DNA of 27,145 bases from Bacteroidales bacterium (GTDB lineage: Bacteria; Bacteroidota; Bacteroidia; Bacteroidales; F082), in contig CAAGIO010000001.1 in the NCBI GenBank assembly GCA_900769945.1, forward strand, positions 1 through 27,145, written 5' to 3'. Shown piece after piece: positions 16,418-25,294 of this stretch. How positions within the stretch are numbered: the stretch's first letter is position 1; the number at the start of each line of letters is the position of its first letter. A program made the translations under genes and the position numbers. The notes under the pieces were generated by a model, which was not told the origin of the DNA, ran no database searches, and saw nothing but the letters and a program-made list of their open reading frames with translations.

Positions 16418-16425
16418 TATCTTTG
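16418..16425 (+). promoter_or_regulatory. -7 box (TAtcTTTG) for the COG0523 GTPase
   Basis: TATCTTTG lies 33 bases before the ATG at 16459. No Zur- or other metalloregulator-type dyad was recognised around it. Confidence 0.55.
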
Positions 16426-16458
16426 CAAAATTAATACTTGTAAACATACATTTTTAAT

Positions 16459-17685
16459 ATGAGTAAAAAAGAAACCCCGGTCCTGCTTCTGACCGGTTAT
16501 CTCGGAAGTGGAAAGACAACGTTGGTGAACTATATACTTTCAAACAAGAAAGGGATTAGATTCGCCGTGATTGTCAATGATATAGGTGAAATAAATATTG
16601 ATGCCGACCTTATCCAAAAAGGCGGTGTCGTTGGCAAAAAGGACGAGAGCCTCGTGGCTCTGCAGAATGGCTGCATCTGCTGCACACTAAAGATGGACCT
16701 CATCGAACAACTGAACGACATAATGAAAATGGGGCGATTCGACTACATCGTTATTGAAGCAAGCGGAATCTGCGAACCTGAACCAATAGCACGAACCATA
16801 AGTAGCATCCCGAACATGGAGTTGCAATACTCTAAATACGGAATCCCTCGCCTCGACTGCATCGTCACCGTTGTGGACGCATTACGAATGAAAGACGAGT
16901 TCGGTTGTGGCGACAACCTTTATCGCGATAATATCGATGATGAAGATATCGAAAACTTGGTAATACAGCAAATAGAGTTCTGCAATATAGTGGTTCTCAA
17001 CAAAGTATCTGATGTTAACCCCGCCGAGCTTGAACGTATCCGACAAATCGTCAAGAAACTCCAACCTGACGCAAAAATCATCGAATGCGATTATGCCAAG
17101 ATCGACCTCGATAACATCATCAACACAAACATGTTCGATTACAACAAGATTTCAGGCTCCGCAGGCTGGATAAAAATTATTGAAGGCAGAGATGAAGAGC
17201 ATCACGAACATGAGGAGCATCACGAACATGAGGAGCATCACGAGCATGAGGAGCATCATGAACATGAGGAGCACGGGCATCATCACCATCATCACCATGA
17301 TGAGGAGGGCGAGGCGGAAGAATACGGAATTGGAACTTTTGTATATTTCTGCCGCAGACCTTTCGACACATTGAGATTCAACGACTACGTACTCAACAAA
17401 TGGCCACGCAACATCATCAGAGCCAAAGGTCTTTGTTACTTCGCTGACAACCAAGACATGTCGTACATTTTTGAGACGGCAGGAAAACAGAAGAAACTCA
17501 CTGAGGCAGGATATTGGTTTGCAACAGCATCGGAGGAAGAGTTAGAAATGCTTGCCAAACAAGACCCAAGCATCTTAAAAGACTGGGACGACGAGTTTGG
17601 CGACAGAATGGAGAAAATCGTCTTCATTGGCCAAAAACTTGACAAAGAGCAAATCAAGAAAGACCTCGACGACTGTATCTTCTGA
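16459..17685 (+). CDS. COG0523 (CobW/ZNG1-like) metal-chaperone GTPase
   Basis: A G3E-family P-loop GTPase of 408 residues. Known COG0523 proteins deliver or insert metals, often zinc, into client enzymes. Walker A is GYLGSGKTT (about 13-21). The family metal site GCICC follows at about residue 72, then IEASGICEPEPIA and the base-specifying NKVSD. A His/Glu-rich insert at about 247-280 separates the GTPase domain from the CobW C-terminal domain, which begins at GTFVYFCRRPFDTLRF. The insert is encoded partly by an 18-base tandem repeat and probably stores or senses metal. Nothing nearby identifies the client or a B12 role. An intrinsic terminator follows. Confidence 0.9.
   Translation: MSKKETPVLLLTGYLGSGKTTLVNYILSNKKGIRFAVIVNDIGEINIDADLIQKGGVVGKKDESLVALQNGCICCTLKMDLIEQLNDIMKMGRFDYIVIEASGICEPEPIARTISSIPNMELQYSKYGIPRLDCIVTVVDALRMKDEFGCGDNLYRDNIDDEDIENLVIQQIEFCNIVVLNKVSDVNPAELERIRQIVKKLQPDAKIIECDYAKIDLDNIINTNMFDYNKISGSAGWIKIIEGRDEEHHEHEEHHEHEEHHEHEEHHEHEEHGHHHHHHHDEEGEAEEYGIGTFVYFCRRPFDTLRFNDYVLNKWPRNIIRAKGLCYFADNQDMSYIFETAGKQKKLTEAGYWFATASEEELEMLAKQDPSILKDWDDEFGDRMEKIVFIGQKLDKEQIKKDLDDCIF
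17197..17268 (+). repeat. 18-base tandem repeat, four copies, coding EHHEHE units
   Basis: Four consecutive 18-base units (17197, 17215, 17233, 17251) each encode Glu-His-His-Glu-His-Glu, with only single-base differences such as GAA/GAG and CAC/CAT. The run continues into a stretch of seven histidines. The period is a multiple of three, so copy number can change without breaking the frame. Confidence 0.9.
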
Positions 17686-17696
17686 TACATAGGAAA

Positions 17697-17732
17697 ACAA
17701 CGGGGAATAGTAATCACGATATTCCTCGTTGT
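17697..17732. terminator. Bidirectional terminator between COG0523 gene and MATE gene
   Basis: A 13-base-pair stem, ACAACGGGGAATA (17697-17709) and TATTCCTCGTTGT (17720-17732), with one G-T wobble, encloses a ten-base loop. It lies between two convergent genes and begins 11 bases after the plus-strand stop. The flanks are A-rich on the left and pyrimidine-rich on the right, so it may serve both directions. Confidence 0.7.
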
Positions 17733-17758
17733 TCCCTCCCCTATCTGAACAAGGCTTA

Positions 17759-19144
17759 TCACTTGCTTTTAATCTCTTTAATTGCAAACGGGAGGGCAAA
17801 GGCAAAAGTAAAAATATCAGCGAAGGTCTGCGCCACCTCAACACCTTGAAAGCCAATAAAGTGAGACAAGAGCATCAGTGTAGGGATAAAGAATATCCCC
17901 TGACGTCCCATAGCTAACAAAGAAGCTACGAACGTCCTACGGGTAGTCTGATACATCATATTTGTGATAGTAACGACACCGAGAAGCGGATATGACAAAC
18001 ATTGAAAACGAAGGACACGGCTGCCTATTTCGATAAGGGCAGTGTCCTCACTCCTGAAGAACCCTATGATGTCGGGAGCGAAGATATAGATGACCGCCGA
18101 CAAGAAGATCAGTATGATTGTTGCGAGACGCATGGTAAAAACATACGAGTCGCGGACCCTACGATGAAGTTTCGCACCATAATTGAAGCCACAAACAGGT
18201 TGGAAGCCCTGCCCTATTCCGACAATAACAGAAAAAGCAAACATCATGACACGCGACACCACCGAGAAGGCAGCGATAGCACTCGCCTCTAAGCCCGGCT
18301 CAGCATAATAAGCAGCATATCTGTTAAGCATTATCGTTGAAACACAAACAAATATATGTCTGCACAATGAAGGGTTGCCACCTTTGAAAATCTCCTTATA
18401 CAAATGAAATGTTGGCGTGAAGTTCCTCAATCTGATATGTACATTTCCGTTGCGCTTAGTCCCTAACAACAGCACAAACCAGCTGGTCATCTGGCTGATA
18501 CATGTTGCCAACGACGCGCCCGCAACACCCATGTCGAAAACAAAAATCAACAATGGGTCAAGAATGATGTTCAACACCGCACCAGAAGATATGCCAACCA
18601 TTGCATAACGCGCGTTCCCCTGTAATCGCAACTGATTATTTAATGTCAACGACGACATCATAAACGGCGTACCAACAAGTATAAACATCAGATAATCATT
18701 GGAATAAGGAAGCACATCGCTGGTGGCACCCATCATTATCGAGAAAGACGAGAGGAAAAACAGACCTATTATCCCTGCCACTAATCCAAAAAGGAAACAT
18801 GACACCACTCCCGTCGCCGCCATTTTTTCTGCCTCATCATACTTCTTCGCACCAAGAGCATTGGAAATGAAATTGCCGGAGCCGTGACCGAAAAAAAAGC
18901 CTATCGCGTTGATGAAAGTCATATATGCAAACGAGACACCTACCCCTGCCGTCGCCTCTGTACTCACATGCCCTACAAAAAAAGCATCTATTATATTGTA
19001 CAAAGCCGTAACCATCATGGAGATGATTGTCGGAAATGCCATTTTAATAACTAATTGTTTTACAGGACTTTCAGTCATCAAAACATAGCGTTCCCCACGC
19101 TCTATCTCATCTTCTTCCCTTGCGTTTGCGAAACCATTTTTCAT
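17759..19144 (-). CDS. MATE family efflux transporter
   Basis: A 461-residue multidrug/toxic-compound exporter of the inner membrane with twelve predicted helices in two bundles, driven in known members by Na+ or H+. Family features are MTESPVKQLVIKMAFPTIISMMVTALYNIIDAFFVG cut across the first helix, then LRLQGNARYAM near the end of the first bundle, IGQGFQPVCGFNYGAK in the second, and QTTRRTFVASLLAMGRQG towards the end. It resembles the MepA-like branch, in which a conserved RYxxM lies ahead of helix 1; this supports the ATG at 19144 over Met23. The ATG lies four bases after a -7 box. It is a single gene, divergent from ricT. Confidence 0.92.
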   Translation of the reverse strand: MKNGFANAREEDEIERGERYVLMTESPVKQLVIKMAFPTIISMMVTALYNIIDAFFVGHVSTEATAGVGVSFAYMTFINAIGFFFGHGSGNFISNALGAKKYDEAEKMAATGVVSCFLFGLVAGIIGLFFLSSFSIMMGATSDVLPYSNDYLMFILVGTPFMMSSLTLNNQLRLQGNARYAMVGISSGAVLNIILDPLLIFVFDMGVAGASLATCISQMTSWFVLLLGTKRNGNVHIRLRNFTPTFHLYKEIFKGGNPSLCRHIFVCVSTIMLNRYAAYYAEPGLEASAIAAFSVVSRVMMFAFSVIVGIGQGFQPVCGFNYGAKLHRRVRDSYVFTMRLATIILIFLSAVIYIFAPDIIGFFRSEDTALIEIGSRVLRFQCLSYPLLGVVTITNMMYQTTRRTFVASLLAMGRQGIFFIPTLMLLSHFIGFQGVEVAQTFADIFTFAFALPFAIKEIKSK

Positions 19145-19148
19145 TCAG

Positions 19149-19156
19149 CAAAAATA
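19149..19156 (-). promoter_or_regulatory. -7 box (TAttTTTG) for the MATE gene
   Basis: The minus strand reads TATTTTTG, CTGA, ATG: an exact consensus match four bases from the start codon, again suggesting a leaderless transcript. Confidence 0.5.
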
Positions 19157-19188
19157 CAAAATTAACAAAAGCGTATTGTTATTTTCAC

Positions 19189-19196
19189 TATCTTTG
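19189..19196 (+). promoter_or_regulatory. -7 box (TAtcTTTG) for the ricT-gldH-PBP1A run
   Basis: TATCTTTG lies 32 bases before the ATG at 19229. It shares the 84-base divergent spacer with the MATE promoter; the two boxes face away from each other. Confidence 0.55.
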
Positions 19197-19228
19197 CAAA
19201 TTATTTATACTACTTATTTTTTATATAT

Positions 19229-20953
19229 ATGAAAGAGAATGACAACATCAGCGAGAATAACAGCATGACACTCTCAAACACTGATGAAAACAATAAAAAA
19301 AACAAAAGAGATGCTAACCCTACAAGGAACAAGCATCAAAAGGCAAACAAACAGTACAATCAGAGGCGACAAAGAAGCAACCACGACAAAGATAGTTTTC
19401 AAAAAACTGAAAATCAAGATAATACAGAAACAAACACCATATACGAATTAGAGACAATCGAAATTCAGGAATCTGAGAAACAAGAAACTGTCATCTCTGA
19501 AAAGCGAGAGAACAAAGAAAGAAGAAGGCCTGAGAATAAGGTTGGTCAACAACGCAGAAGATCTGAAAGACGTGATGGTAAAACACACGCGAAAACGGTG
19601 AATCGGGATAATTCCGAGCTAACACAAGATGATGCTATGGTTCAAGACGACATTCAGATTCAAGAGGAAATGATAGTTCAAGACGACATTCAGGTTGCTG
19701 AGTCACAAGCAAGAACAGAGGACAAACAGGCAGAGAAGCGGATTAGGCGGGAGAACGAATATAACACTATTGATAATCATGAGATTATTGGACACAAGAA
19801 GATAGACATGCCGGAAGAGGAGGAGTTTAAAATCACTTGGCCACTTCACGATTCGATGGCGAAACAACTGACTAAGGACTTCCACCGCGGATGCAGAATC
19901 AACACCGCTACATACGAGACAGGCAGCAACGTGCTTCGTCACGGACAATGCAAACTCGACAGTTTCAACTGGCTAAAAGATTATGAGAACGAGACAATAA
20001 AAGAAGGGGAGCTCTCTATAGCCGAAGTGCGCTTTAAAAACGACAGGAAAGACTTCTTCAGCTATCCTTCAGAACTACGATTATCAGAAGGAGAGTTAGT
20101 CGTTGTCGAAACAGCTATCGGTCACGATGTGGGTATAGTGTCTCTCGTTGGCGAAATCGTTGAACGTCAACGCAAACGCAAGAAAAAAGAGATTCCAGTA
20201 ACCGAGTTAAAGAAAATTCTTCGAAGAGCTAAAATCAACGATGTCGAGAAGTTCCTCGACGCTATACAGCAAGAAGAACGCACCCTGCACAAGAGCCGCG
20301 AGATAGCCTCAAGCCTTAACCTTGAAATGAAGTTAAACGACATTGAATATCAAGGCGACAGGACAAAAGCCATCTTCTATTACACCGCTGACGGACGCGT
20401 TGACTTCCGTGAACTAATCAAAAAACTCGCAGAGGAATTCCATGTCAGAGTTGAAATGCGCCAGATAGGATTTCGTCAAGAGTCAGCAAAACTTGGAGGC
20501 ATAGGCTCTTGCGGTAGAGAATTATGCTGCTCTTCATGGATCACTGACTTCCAATCAGTTACCACAAGCGTCGCAAGAGTCCAACAACTTTCTCCAAACC
20601 CACAGAAACTTGCCGGACAATGTGGCAAACTAAAATGCTGCCTCAACTACGAATACGATACTTATGTGGAGGCACTAAAGGAATTCCCTGACAACCATAT
20701 CGTTCTAAAAACGAAGAAAGGCGATGGAATATACCAGAAAATCGACATCTTCAAAGGGCTGATGTGGTATTCTTATCCTTTCGACAAAAACAACATGATG
20801 GCTATACCAGCCGAGAAAGTGAAAGAAATAATAGAGGACAATAAAAAAGGCATCTTCCCAGAACAACTTGAGGACTTCGCCTTTATTAAAGAACAGAAAA
20901 ACAACGATTATGGTGAGGACGGACAGAACGTTGACCTATCAAAATTAGAGTAA
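19229..20953 (+). CDS. ricT: PSP1-domain protein, RicT/YaaT family, with long charged N-terminal extension
   Basis: The C-terminal part belongs to the PSP1/YaaT (RicT) family; in Bacillus, RicT is a subunit of an iron-sulfur complex that affects RNA processing and development. The conserved core begins at about residue 200 and includes GHDVGIVSLVGEIV. The Cys motifs are CGRELCC (Cys428, 433, 434) and CGKLKCCLNYEYDTY (Cys465, 470, 471). The first 190 or so residues are highly charged low-complexity sequence (Arg, Lys, Glu, Gln, Asn), probably disordered, and contain an 18-base direct repeat (19640-19657 and 19676-19693) encoding VQDDIQ twice. At 574 residues the protein is longer than most relatives. 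The gldH start is two bases beyond its stop, and the ricT-gldH-PBP1A order is common in the phylum. Confidence 0.88.
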   Translation: MKENDNISENNSMTLSNTDENNKKNKRDANPTRNKHQKANKQYNQRRQRSNHDKDSFQKTENQDNTETNTIYELETIEIQESEKQETVISEKRENKERRRPENKVGQQRRRSERRDGKTHAKTVNRDNSELTQDDAMVQDDIQIQEEMIVQDDIQVAESQARTEDKQAEKRIRRENEYNTIDNHEIIGHKKIDMPEEEEFKITWPLHDSMAKQLTKDFHRGCRINTATYETGSNVLRHGQCKLDSFNWLKDYENETIKEGELSIAEVRFKNDRKDFFSYPSELRLSEGELVVVETAIGHDVGIVSLVGEIVERQRKRKKKEIPVTELKKILRRAKINDVEKFLDAIQQEERTLHKSREIASSLNLEMKLNDIEYQGDRTKAIFYYTADGRVDFRELIKKLAEEFHVRVEMRQIGFRQESAKLGGIGSCGRELCCSSWITDFQSVTTSVARVQQLSPNPQKLAGQCGKLKCCLNYEYDTYVEALKEFPDNHIVLKTKKGDGIYQKIDIFKGLMWYSYPFDKNNMMAIPAEKVKEIIEDNKKGIFPEQLEDFAFIKEQKNNDYGEDGQNVDLSKLE

Positions 20954-20954
20954 T

Positions 20955-21422
20955 ATGAAGATAAGACACATTATATCGATAATGTTAGTGGCGGTATCAG
21001 CCATGACATCGTGCGGAAGAAGCTCGATTTACGATGAGAGCGTTGTGATACCCGATGCCAAATGGAGCATCAACAACGCTCCATATTTCGACGTTAATGT
21101 TGACGACACACTATCCGCATACTCTTTCTATCTGAACATCAGACATTTGGAAAATTATCGATATAGTAATCTTTTCATCTTCATGAACACCGTCTTTCCA
21201 AACGGGAATCACACACGCGACACCATTGAATGCACCTTGGCACTCCCTGATGGGCAATGGCTCGGCAAAGGCAGCGGCACAATACGCTCAGCAAAAGTGC
21301 TGCTCAACCCCGCACTTCGTTTCCCTTTGAAGGGCAACTATCATTTTGAAATAGAACAAGCGATGCGAGATGAAGAACTAATAGGTATCACTGACATCGG
21401 ATTATGTTTTGAAAAACAATAA
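20955..21422 (+). CDS. gldH: Gliding motility lipoprotein GldH
   Basis: A 155-residue predicted lipoprotein of the GldH family. Residues 1-19 are a lipoprotein signal with lipobox MTS-C20. The mature part is beta-rich and shows family-typical segments (DVNVDDTLSAYSFYLNIRH, YRYSNLFIFMNTVFP, DTIECTLALPDGQWLGKGSG, FPLKGNYHFEIEQAMR). GldH is required for gliding in Flavobacterium, but homologues are widespread in non-gliding Bacteroidales, where the role is unclear. It lies between ricT (two-base gap) and the PBP1A gene (four-base gap). Its presence here should not be read as proof of motility. Confidence 0.88.
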   Translation: MKIRHIISIMLVAVSAMTSCGRSSIYDESVVIPDAKWSINNAPYFDVNVDDTLSAYSFYLNIRHLENYRYSNLFIFMNTVFPNGNHTRDTIECTLALPDGQWLGKGSGTIRSAKVLLNPALRFPLKGNYHFEIEQAMRDEELIGITDIGLCFEKQ

Positions 21423-21425
21423 ATT

Positions 21426-23693
21426 ATGGCAAAGAAGAAATCATCAAAGAAAAAAAATGTAAGGGTAAGCCTCATAGTCATCTGGTCACTCTTCCTCATT
21501 TTTGTCTTGTCAATATTCCTTCTGTTTTACGGCATTGTAAACGAATGGTTTGGAGACATGCCGACTTTCGAGGAGCTTGAGAACCCAAAGACCAACCTTG
21601 CGACCGAAATCATCTCGGCCGACGGCAAGCTTCTCGGCACCTATTATATTGAGAACCGTTCCAACATCAGTTATGATGAAATCTCGCCAAACCTCATCAA
21701 TGCGCTTGTCGCTATAGAAGATGCACGTTATTATGAGCATAGCGGCATCGACCTACGCGCCCTCTTCAGAGTAGCTGTCGGTGTATTCACAGGCGACAGC
21801 GATAAAGGTGGTGGCAGCACCCTCACCCAACAGTTAGCGAAGAACCTCTTCCCCCGTGATGTCAACATGAAGAAGCACCAACTCGTGATACGCAAACTTC
21901 AGGAATGGGTCACAGCCACAAAATTGGAATACAACTACTCCAAAGACGAGATTATTGCGATGTATCTCAACACCGTTTTCTTCGGCCATAACGCCTTCGG
22001 TGTAAAAAAAGCGTCAGAGACATTCTTCGGTAAAGACCCCATCGACCTCAACATCGAGGAGGCTGCCGTGCTCGCCGCAGTAGTCAACGCACCTACAAAA
22101 TACAGCCCTAAACGCAACCCCGACAAAGCCTTAACAAGACGAAACCTTGTGCTTAAACGTATGGAAACCAACGGATTCATCACCACCGAAGTGTATGACT
22201 CCATCAAACAGATTCCTATCGACATGTCACATTTCGGCATCCTCGACCACAACGCCGGACAAGCCACATACTTCAGGGAGTTCCTAAGAGGCATGATGCA
22301 CGACTGGGCTAAGACTCATTTCAAGGCCGACGGCACACCCTATAACATTTATAAGGACGGCCTGAGAATCTACACCACCATCGACTCAAGGATGCAGCAA
22401 TATGCGGAAGAAGCCGTCAGAGAACATCTCTCAAAAGACCTTCAGCCGACATTCTACAAACATTGGAGAAATGACAAGCGCGCACCTTTCGCACTACCAA
22501 CCGACGAAGACGTCAAGAACGTCATGGAACTTTCAATGAAACGTTCCGAGAGATACCGCGTCATGAAAAACGCCGGCATCGGCATCGACTCGATACGCGC
22601 CGTCTTCAACATCCCTGTCCCAATGACAGTGTTCTCTTGGGACGGCCCTATTGATACCGTGCTAAGCCCAATGGACTCAATAAGATACTATAAGTATTTC
22701 CTGCAATCAGCATTGATGTCGGTAGAGACAAGCACCGGCCATGTCAAGGCTTACGTCGGTGGCAACGACTACCGCTTCTTCCAATACGACCATGTCACAC
22801 AAGCAAAACGACAAGTAGGCTCAACATTCAAGCCTTTCCTTTACTCGTTAGCGATGCAGGAAGGCGAGTACACCCCTTGCACTAAGGTGCCCAACATCAG
22901 CTACAGCATACAGCTCCCCGACGGAAAGTTCTGGGAACCAAAGGATTCCGGAAAGACTAAACTTGGCGAAGAAGTCACGTTACGCTGGGCGTTGGCACAC
23001 TCGAACAACAGAATATCTGCTTATCTCATGAAACGCTTCGGACCAGACGCAGTGATAAACATTGCAAGAAGAATGGGCATCACCTCTGATATTCCAGCGG
23101 TCCCTTCAATATGTCTCGGTGTCTGCGACATCTCTCTCTACGAAATGGTTGGCGCGATGAACACCTTTGCGAACAAGGGCGTTTATGTTAAACCTATCTT
23201 CATCACAAAGATAGAGGATAAGAACGGTAATGTTATAGATACTTTTGAGGCGGAGCAGAACGAGGCTCTCGACGAGGTGACAGCATATAAGATGATAGAG
23301 CTGATGAAAGGCGTGGTGTATGAAGGCACCGGCGTCCGCCTAAGATTCAAATACGGATTGAAGAACCCTATAGCTGGAAAGACAGGAACCACTCAGAACC
23401 AAAGCGACGGCTGGTTCATGGGCATCACCCCCGACCTGACAACCGGCGTTTGGACAGGTGCTGAAGACCGCTCCGTGCATTTTAAGACTATCTCGCTCGG
23501 ACAAGGCTCCAACACCGCACTGCCTATTTGGGCTCTCTATATGAAGAAAATATACGCCGACAGCTCCCTTAATGTCAGCCAAGGCGACTTCTCCAAACCT
23601 TTGTCGGACATCTCTCTCGACTTCGACTGCGACAAATATGAGGAAAACAGCACAAACAGCGCAACAGATATTGAGGAAGAAGACGAGTTCTAA
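21426..23693 (+). CDS. mrcA: Class A penicillin-binding protein 1A (transglycosylase/transpeptidase)
   Basis: A bifunctional peptidoglycan synthase of 755 residues anchored in the inner membrane. It has a Lys-rich cytoplasmic start, a single membrane helix (about 13-37), then a GT51 glycosyltransferase domain with catalytic Glu98 in AIEDARYYEHSGID and GGSTLTQQLAKNLF. The transpeptidase domain carries Ser466 in STFKP, Ser526 in SNN, and Lys652 in KTGTTQ. All catalytic residues are present. The C-terminal tail is acidic (TDIEEEDEF). It follows gldH closely and precedes obgE by 40 bases. The symbol follows the E. coli PBP1A name and only indicates similarity. Confidence 0.94.
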   Translation: MAKKKSSKKKNVRVSLIVIWSLFLIFVLSIFLLFYGIVNEWFGDMPTFEELENPKTNLATEIISADGKLLGTYYIENRSNISYDEISPNLINALVAIEDARYYEHSGIDLRALFRVAVGVFTGDSDKGGGSTLTQQLAKNLFPRDVNMKKHQLVIRKLQEWVTATKLEYNYSKDEIIAMYLNTVFFGHNAFGVKKASETFFGKDPIDLNIEEAAVLAAVVNAPTKYSPKRNPDKALTRRNLVLKRMETNGFITTEVYDSIKQIPIDMSHFGILDHNAGQATYFREFLRGMMHDWAKTHFKADGTPYNIYKDGLRIYTTIDSRMQQYAEEAVREHLSKDLQPTFYKHWRNDKRAPFALPTDEDVKNVMELSMKRSERYRVMKNAGIGIDSIRAVFNIPVPMTVFSWDGPIDTVLSPMDSIRYYKYFLQSALMSVETSTGHVKAYVGGNDYRFFQYDHVTQAKRQVGSTFKPFLYSLAMQEGEYTPCTKVPNISYSIQLPDGKFWEPKDSGKTKLGEEVTLRWALAHSNNRISAYLMKRFGPDAVINIARRMGITSDIPAVPSICLGVCDISLYEMVGAMNTFANKGVYVKPIFITKIEDKNGNVIDTFEAEQNEALDEVTAYKMIELMKGVVYEGTGVRLRFKYGLKNPIAGKTGTTQNQSDGWFMGITPDLTTGVWTGAEDRSVHFKTISLGQGSNTALPIWALYMKKIYADSSLNVSQGDFSKPLSDISLDFDCDKYEENSTNSATDIEEEDEF

Positions 23694-23733
23694 ATAGTAA
23701 AACACTGAGAATAAATAAAATAACTTAAGATAT

Positions 23734-24723
23734 ATGGCAAGTTCAAATTTCGTTGATTATGTAAAGATTTTCTGTCGTTCCGGCAAAGGAGGCAATGGCG
23801 CCATGCACTTCAATAGGGCGAAGTACGTCCCTAAAGGCGGTCCTGACGGTGGTGACGGCGGCAAAGGCGGTGATGTCATCTTGCGAGGCAATGCACAACT
23901 ATGGACGCTGCTTCACCTTCGATACACCAAGCATCTCTTTGCGGGCGATGGCGAGCCGGGCGGTTCAAACCAGAGAACCGGAGCAAACGGCAACGACGTA
24001 ATCATCGAAGTGCCTCTCGGCTCAATGGCTTACGATGCTGAGACACGCGAACCTCTTGGTGAAGTGACCGAAGACGGACAAGAGATAGTGATAATGAAAG
24101 GCGGACGCGGCGGCAAAGGTAACACATTCTTTAAGACCGCGACACTGCAAGCACCTAAGTTCTCCCAACCCGGCGAACCTTCCATAGAACGATGGATCAT
24201 CATTGAACTCAAACTGCTCGCCGATGTAGGACTCGTGGGATTCCCTAACGCAGGCAAGTCAACATTGCTGTCGGTGGTCTCCGCCGCAAAACCGGAAATA
24301 GCCGACTACCCGTTCACAACCCTGACACCTAACCTCGGCATCGTGCCTTATTACGACTTCAAATCATTCGTAATGGCCGACATCCCCGGCATTATTGAAG
24401 GCGCAGCAGACGGCAAAGGCCTCGGCATCAGATTCTTACGCCATATCGAAAGAAACTCCATCCTTCTCTTCCTCGTCGCCGCCGACACACCCGATGTCAA
24501 TGAGGCTTATAACGTCTTGCTAAACGAACTAAAAAAATATAACCCCGAACTGCTCGACAAGAAACGTATCCTCGCCGTCAGCAAGACCGACCTCATCGAT
24601 GATGACACTAAAAACATAATTAAGAAAAACCTTCCGAACATCCCTCATCTCTTCATAAGCTCGGCAACAGGCGAGGGAATAAAAGAACTGAAGGATTTAA
24701 TCTGGCTTTGCTTGACAGAATAA
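23734..24723 (+). CDS. obgE: GTPase Obg/CgtA
   Basis: An essential GTPase of 50S ribosome assembly and stress signalling. The Gly-rich Obg fold fills the first 158 or so residues (FCRSGKGGNGAMHFNRAKYVPKGGPDGGDGGKGGDV). The G domain follows: G1 GFPNAGKST (about 169-177), the switch DYPFTTLTPNLG, G3 DIPGIIEGA, G4 SKTD and G5 SSATGEG. The protein ends directly after the G domain at 329 residues, so it lacks the C-terminal extension found in some Obg proteins. The stop is one base from the PAP2 start, suggesting coupled translation. Confidence 0.97.
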   Translation: MASSNFVDYVKIFCRSGKGGNGAMHFNRAKYVPKGGPDGGDGGKGGDVILRGNAQLWTLLHLRYTKHLFAGDGEPGGSNQRTGANGNDVIIEVPLGSMAYDAETREPLGEVTEDGQEIVIMKGGRGGKGNTFFKTATLQAPKFSQPGEPSIERWIIIELKLLADVGLVGFPNAGKSTLLSVVSAAKPEIADYPFTTLTPNLGIVPYYDFKSFVMADIPGIIEGAADGKGLGIRFLRHIERNSILLFLVAADTPDVNEAYNVLLNELKKYNPELLDKKRILAVSKTDLIDDDTKNIIKKNLPNIPHLFISSATGEGIKELKDLIWLCLTE

Positions 24724-24724
24724 T

Positions 24725-25294
24725 ATGCTGAACGAACTTGACCACCAGTTATTCCTGTTTCTCAACGGATTACACCTCAGCTGGCTCGATCCTGTGATGA
24801 CTTTCATCTCCTCCGAAACAGGATGGATTCCTTTTTATGCTGTCTTGCTTTTCCTCGTGTTCCGAAAATATCGCTGGAAAGGCTTATGGGTCATACTCGG
24901 TGTAGCGGTATTAATAACCTGCTCCGACCAGCTCTCGGCACATTTCTTCAAACCCGTCTTCCATCGACTGCGCCCGTGCCATGACCCTCTTATTCAGGAC
25001 CTCGTTCACCTTCCAAACGGACACTGCGGCGGACAATACGGATTCATCTCCTCACATGCCTGCAACACTTTCGCATTAGCAACATTTATCACACTGATAA
25101 TGAATAGGTCCTATAAATATTTAGGATTAATAATGTTCGTATGGGCAGCTTTGGTCTCGTACAGCCGCATTTATATGGGCGTGCATTTCCCTGGCGATGT
25201 GATATGCGGTGCAGCTGTTGGATTATCAATAGGTGTCGCCATTGGAACTATGGTAAAGAAATTTCTTCTTAAAAAAGATTTGGAAACTCACTGA
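24725..25294 (+). CDS. PAP2-family membrane phosphatase
   Basis: A 189-residue integral membrane phosphatase of the PAP2 superfamily, whose members act on undecaprenyl diphosphate, lipid A or phosphatidylglycerol phosphate. The three active-site motifs are recognisable: KPVFHRLRP (a K-x6-RP motif), SSHA in GFISSHACNTF (in place of the common PSGH), and SRIYMGVHFPGD with the catalytic His. About five or six membrane helices are expected. The substrate cannot be set from sequence; an undecaprenyl-pyrophosphate phosphatase or an LpxE/F-type lipid A phosphatase are both possible. It starts one base after obgE, and its last 26 bases overlap the convergent gene at 25269. Confidence 0.88.
   Translation: MLNELDHQLFLFLNGLHLSWLDPVMTFISSETGWIPFYAVLLFLVFRKYRWKGLWVILGVAVLITCSDQLSAHFFKPVFHRLRPCHDPLIQDLVHLPNGHCGGQYGFISSHACNTFALATFITLIMNRSYKYLGLIMFVWAALVSYSRIYMGVHFPGDVICGAAVGLSIGVAIGTMVKKFLLKKDLETH

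Noticed and set aside
16330..16428. 33-residue N-terminal extension of the EamA transporter
   Set aside because: It contains the -7 box at 16376-16383 and aromatic-rich sequence unlike the family start.
17197..17268. Tandem repeat as a CRISPR-like array
   Set aside because: Units are contiguous without spacers and encode an in-frame His/Glu repeat.
17152..17454. Met/Leu-rich antisense frame across the His/Glu repeat
   Set aside because: It is a by-product of reading the GAG-CAT repeat in reverse; its membrane-like composition is an artefact.
20955..21422. Evidence that the organism glides
   Set aside because: GldH homologues occur in many non-motile Bacteroidales, and no other gliding genes are in the window.
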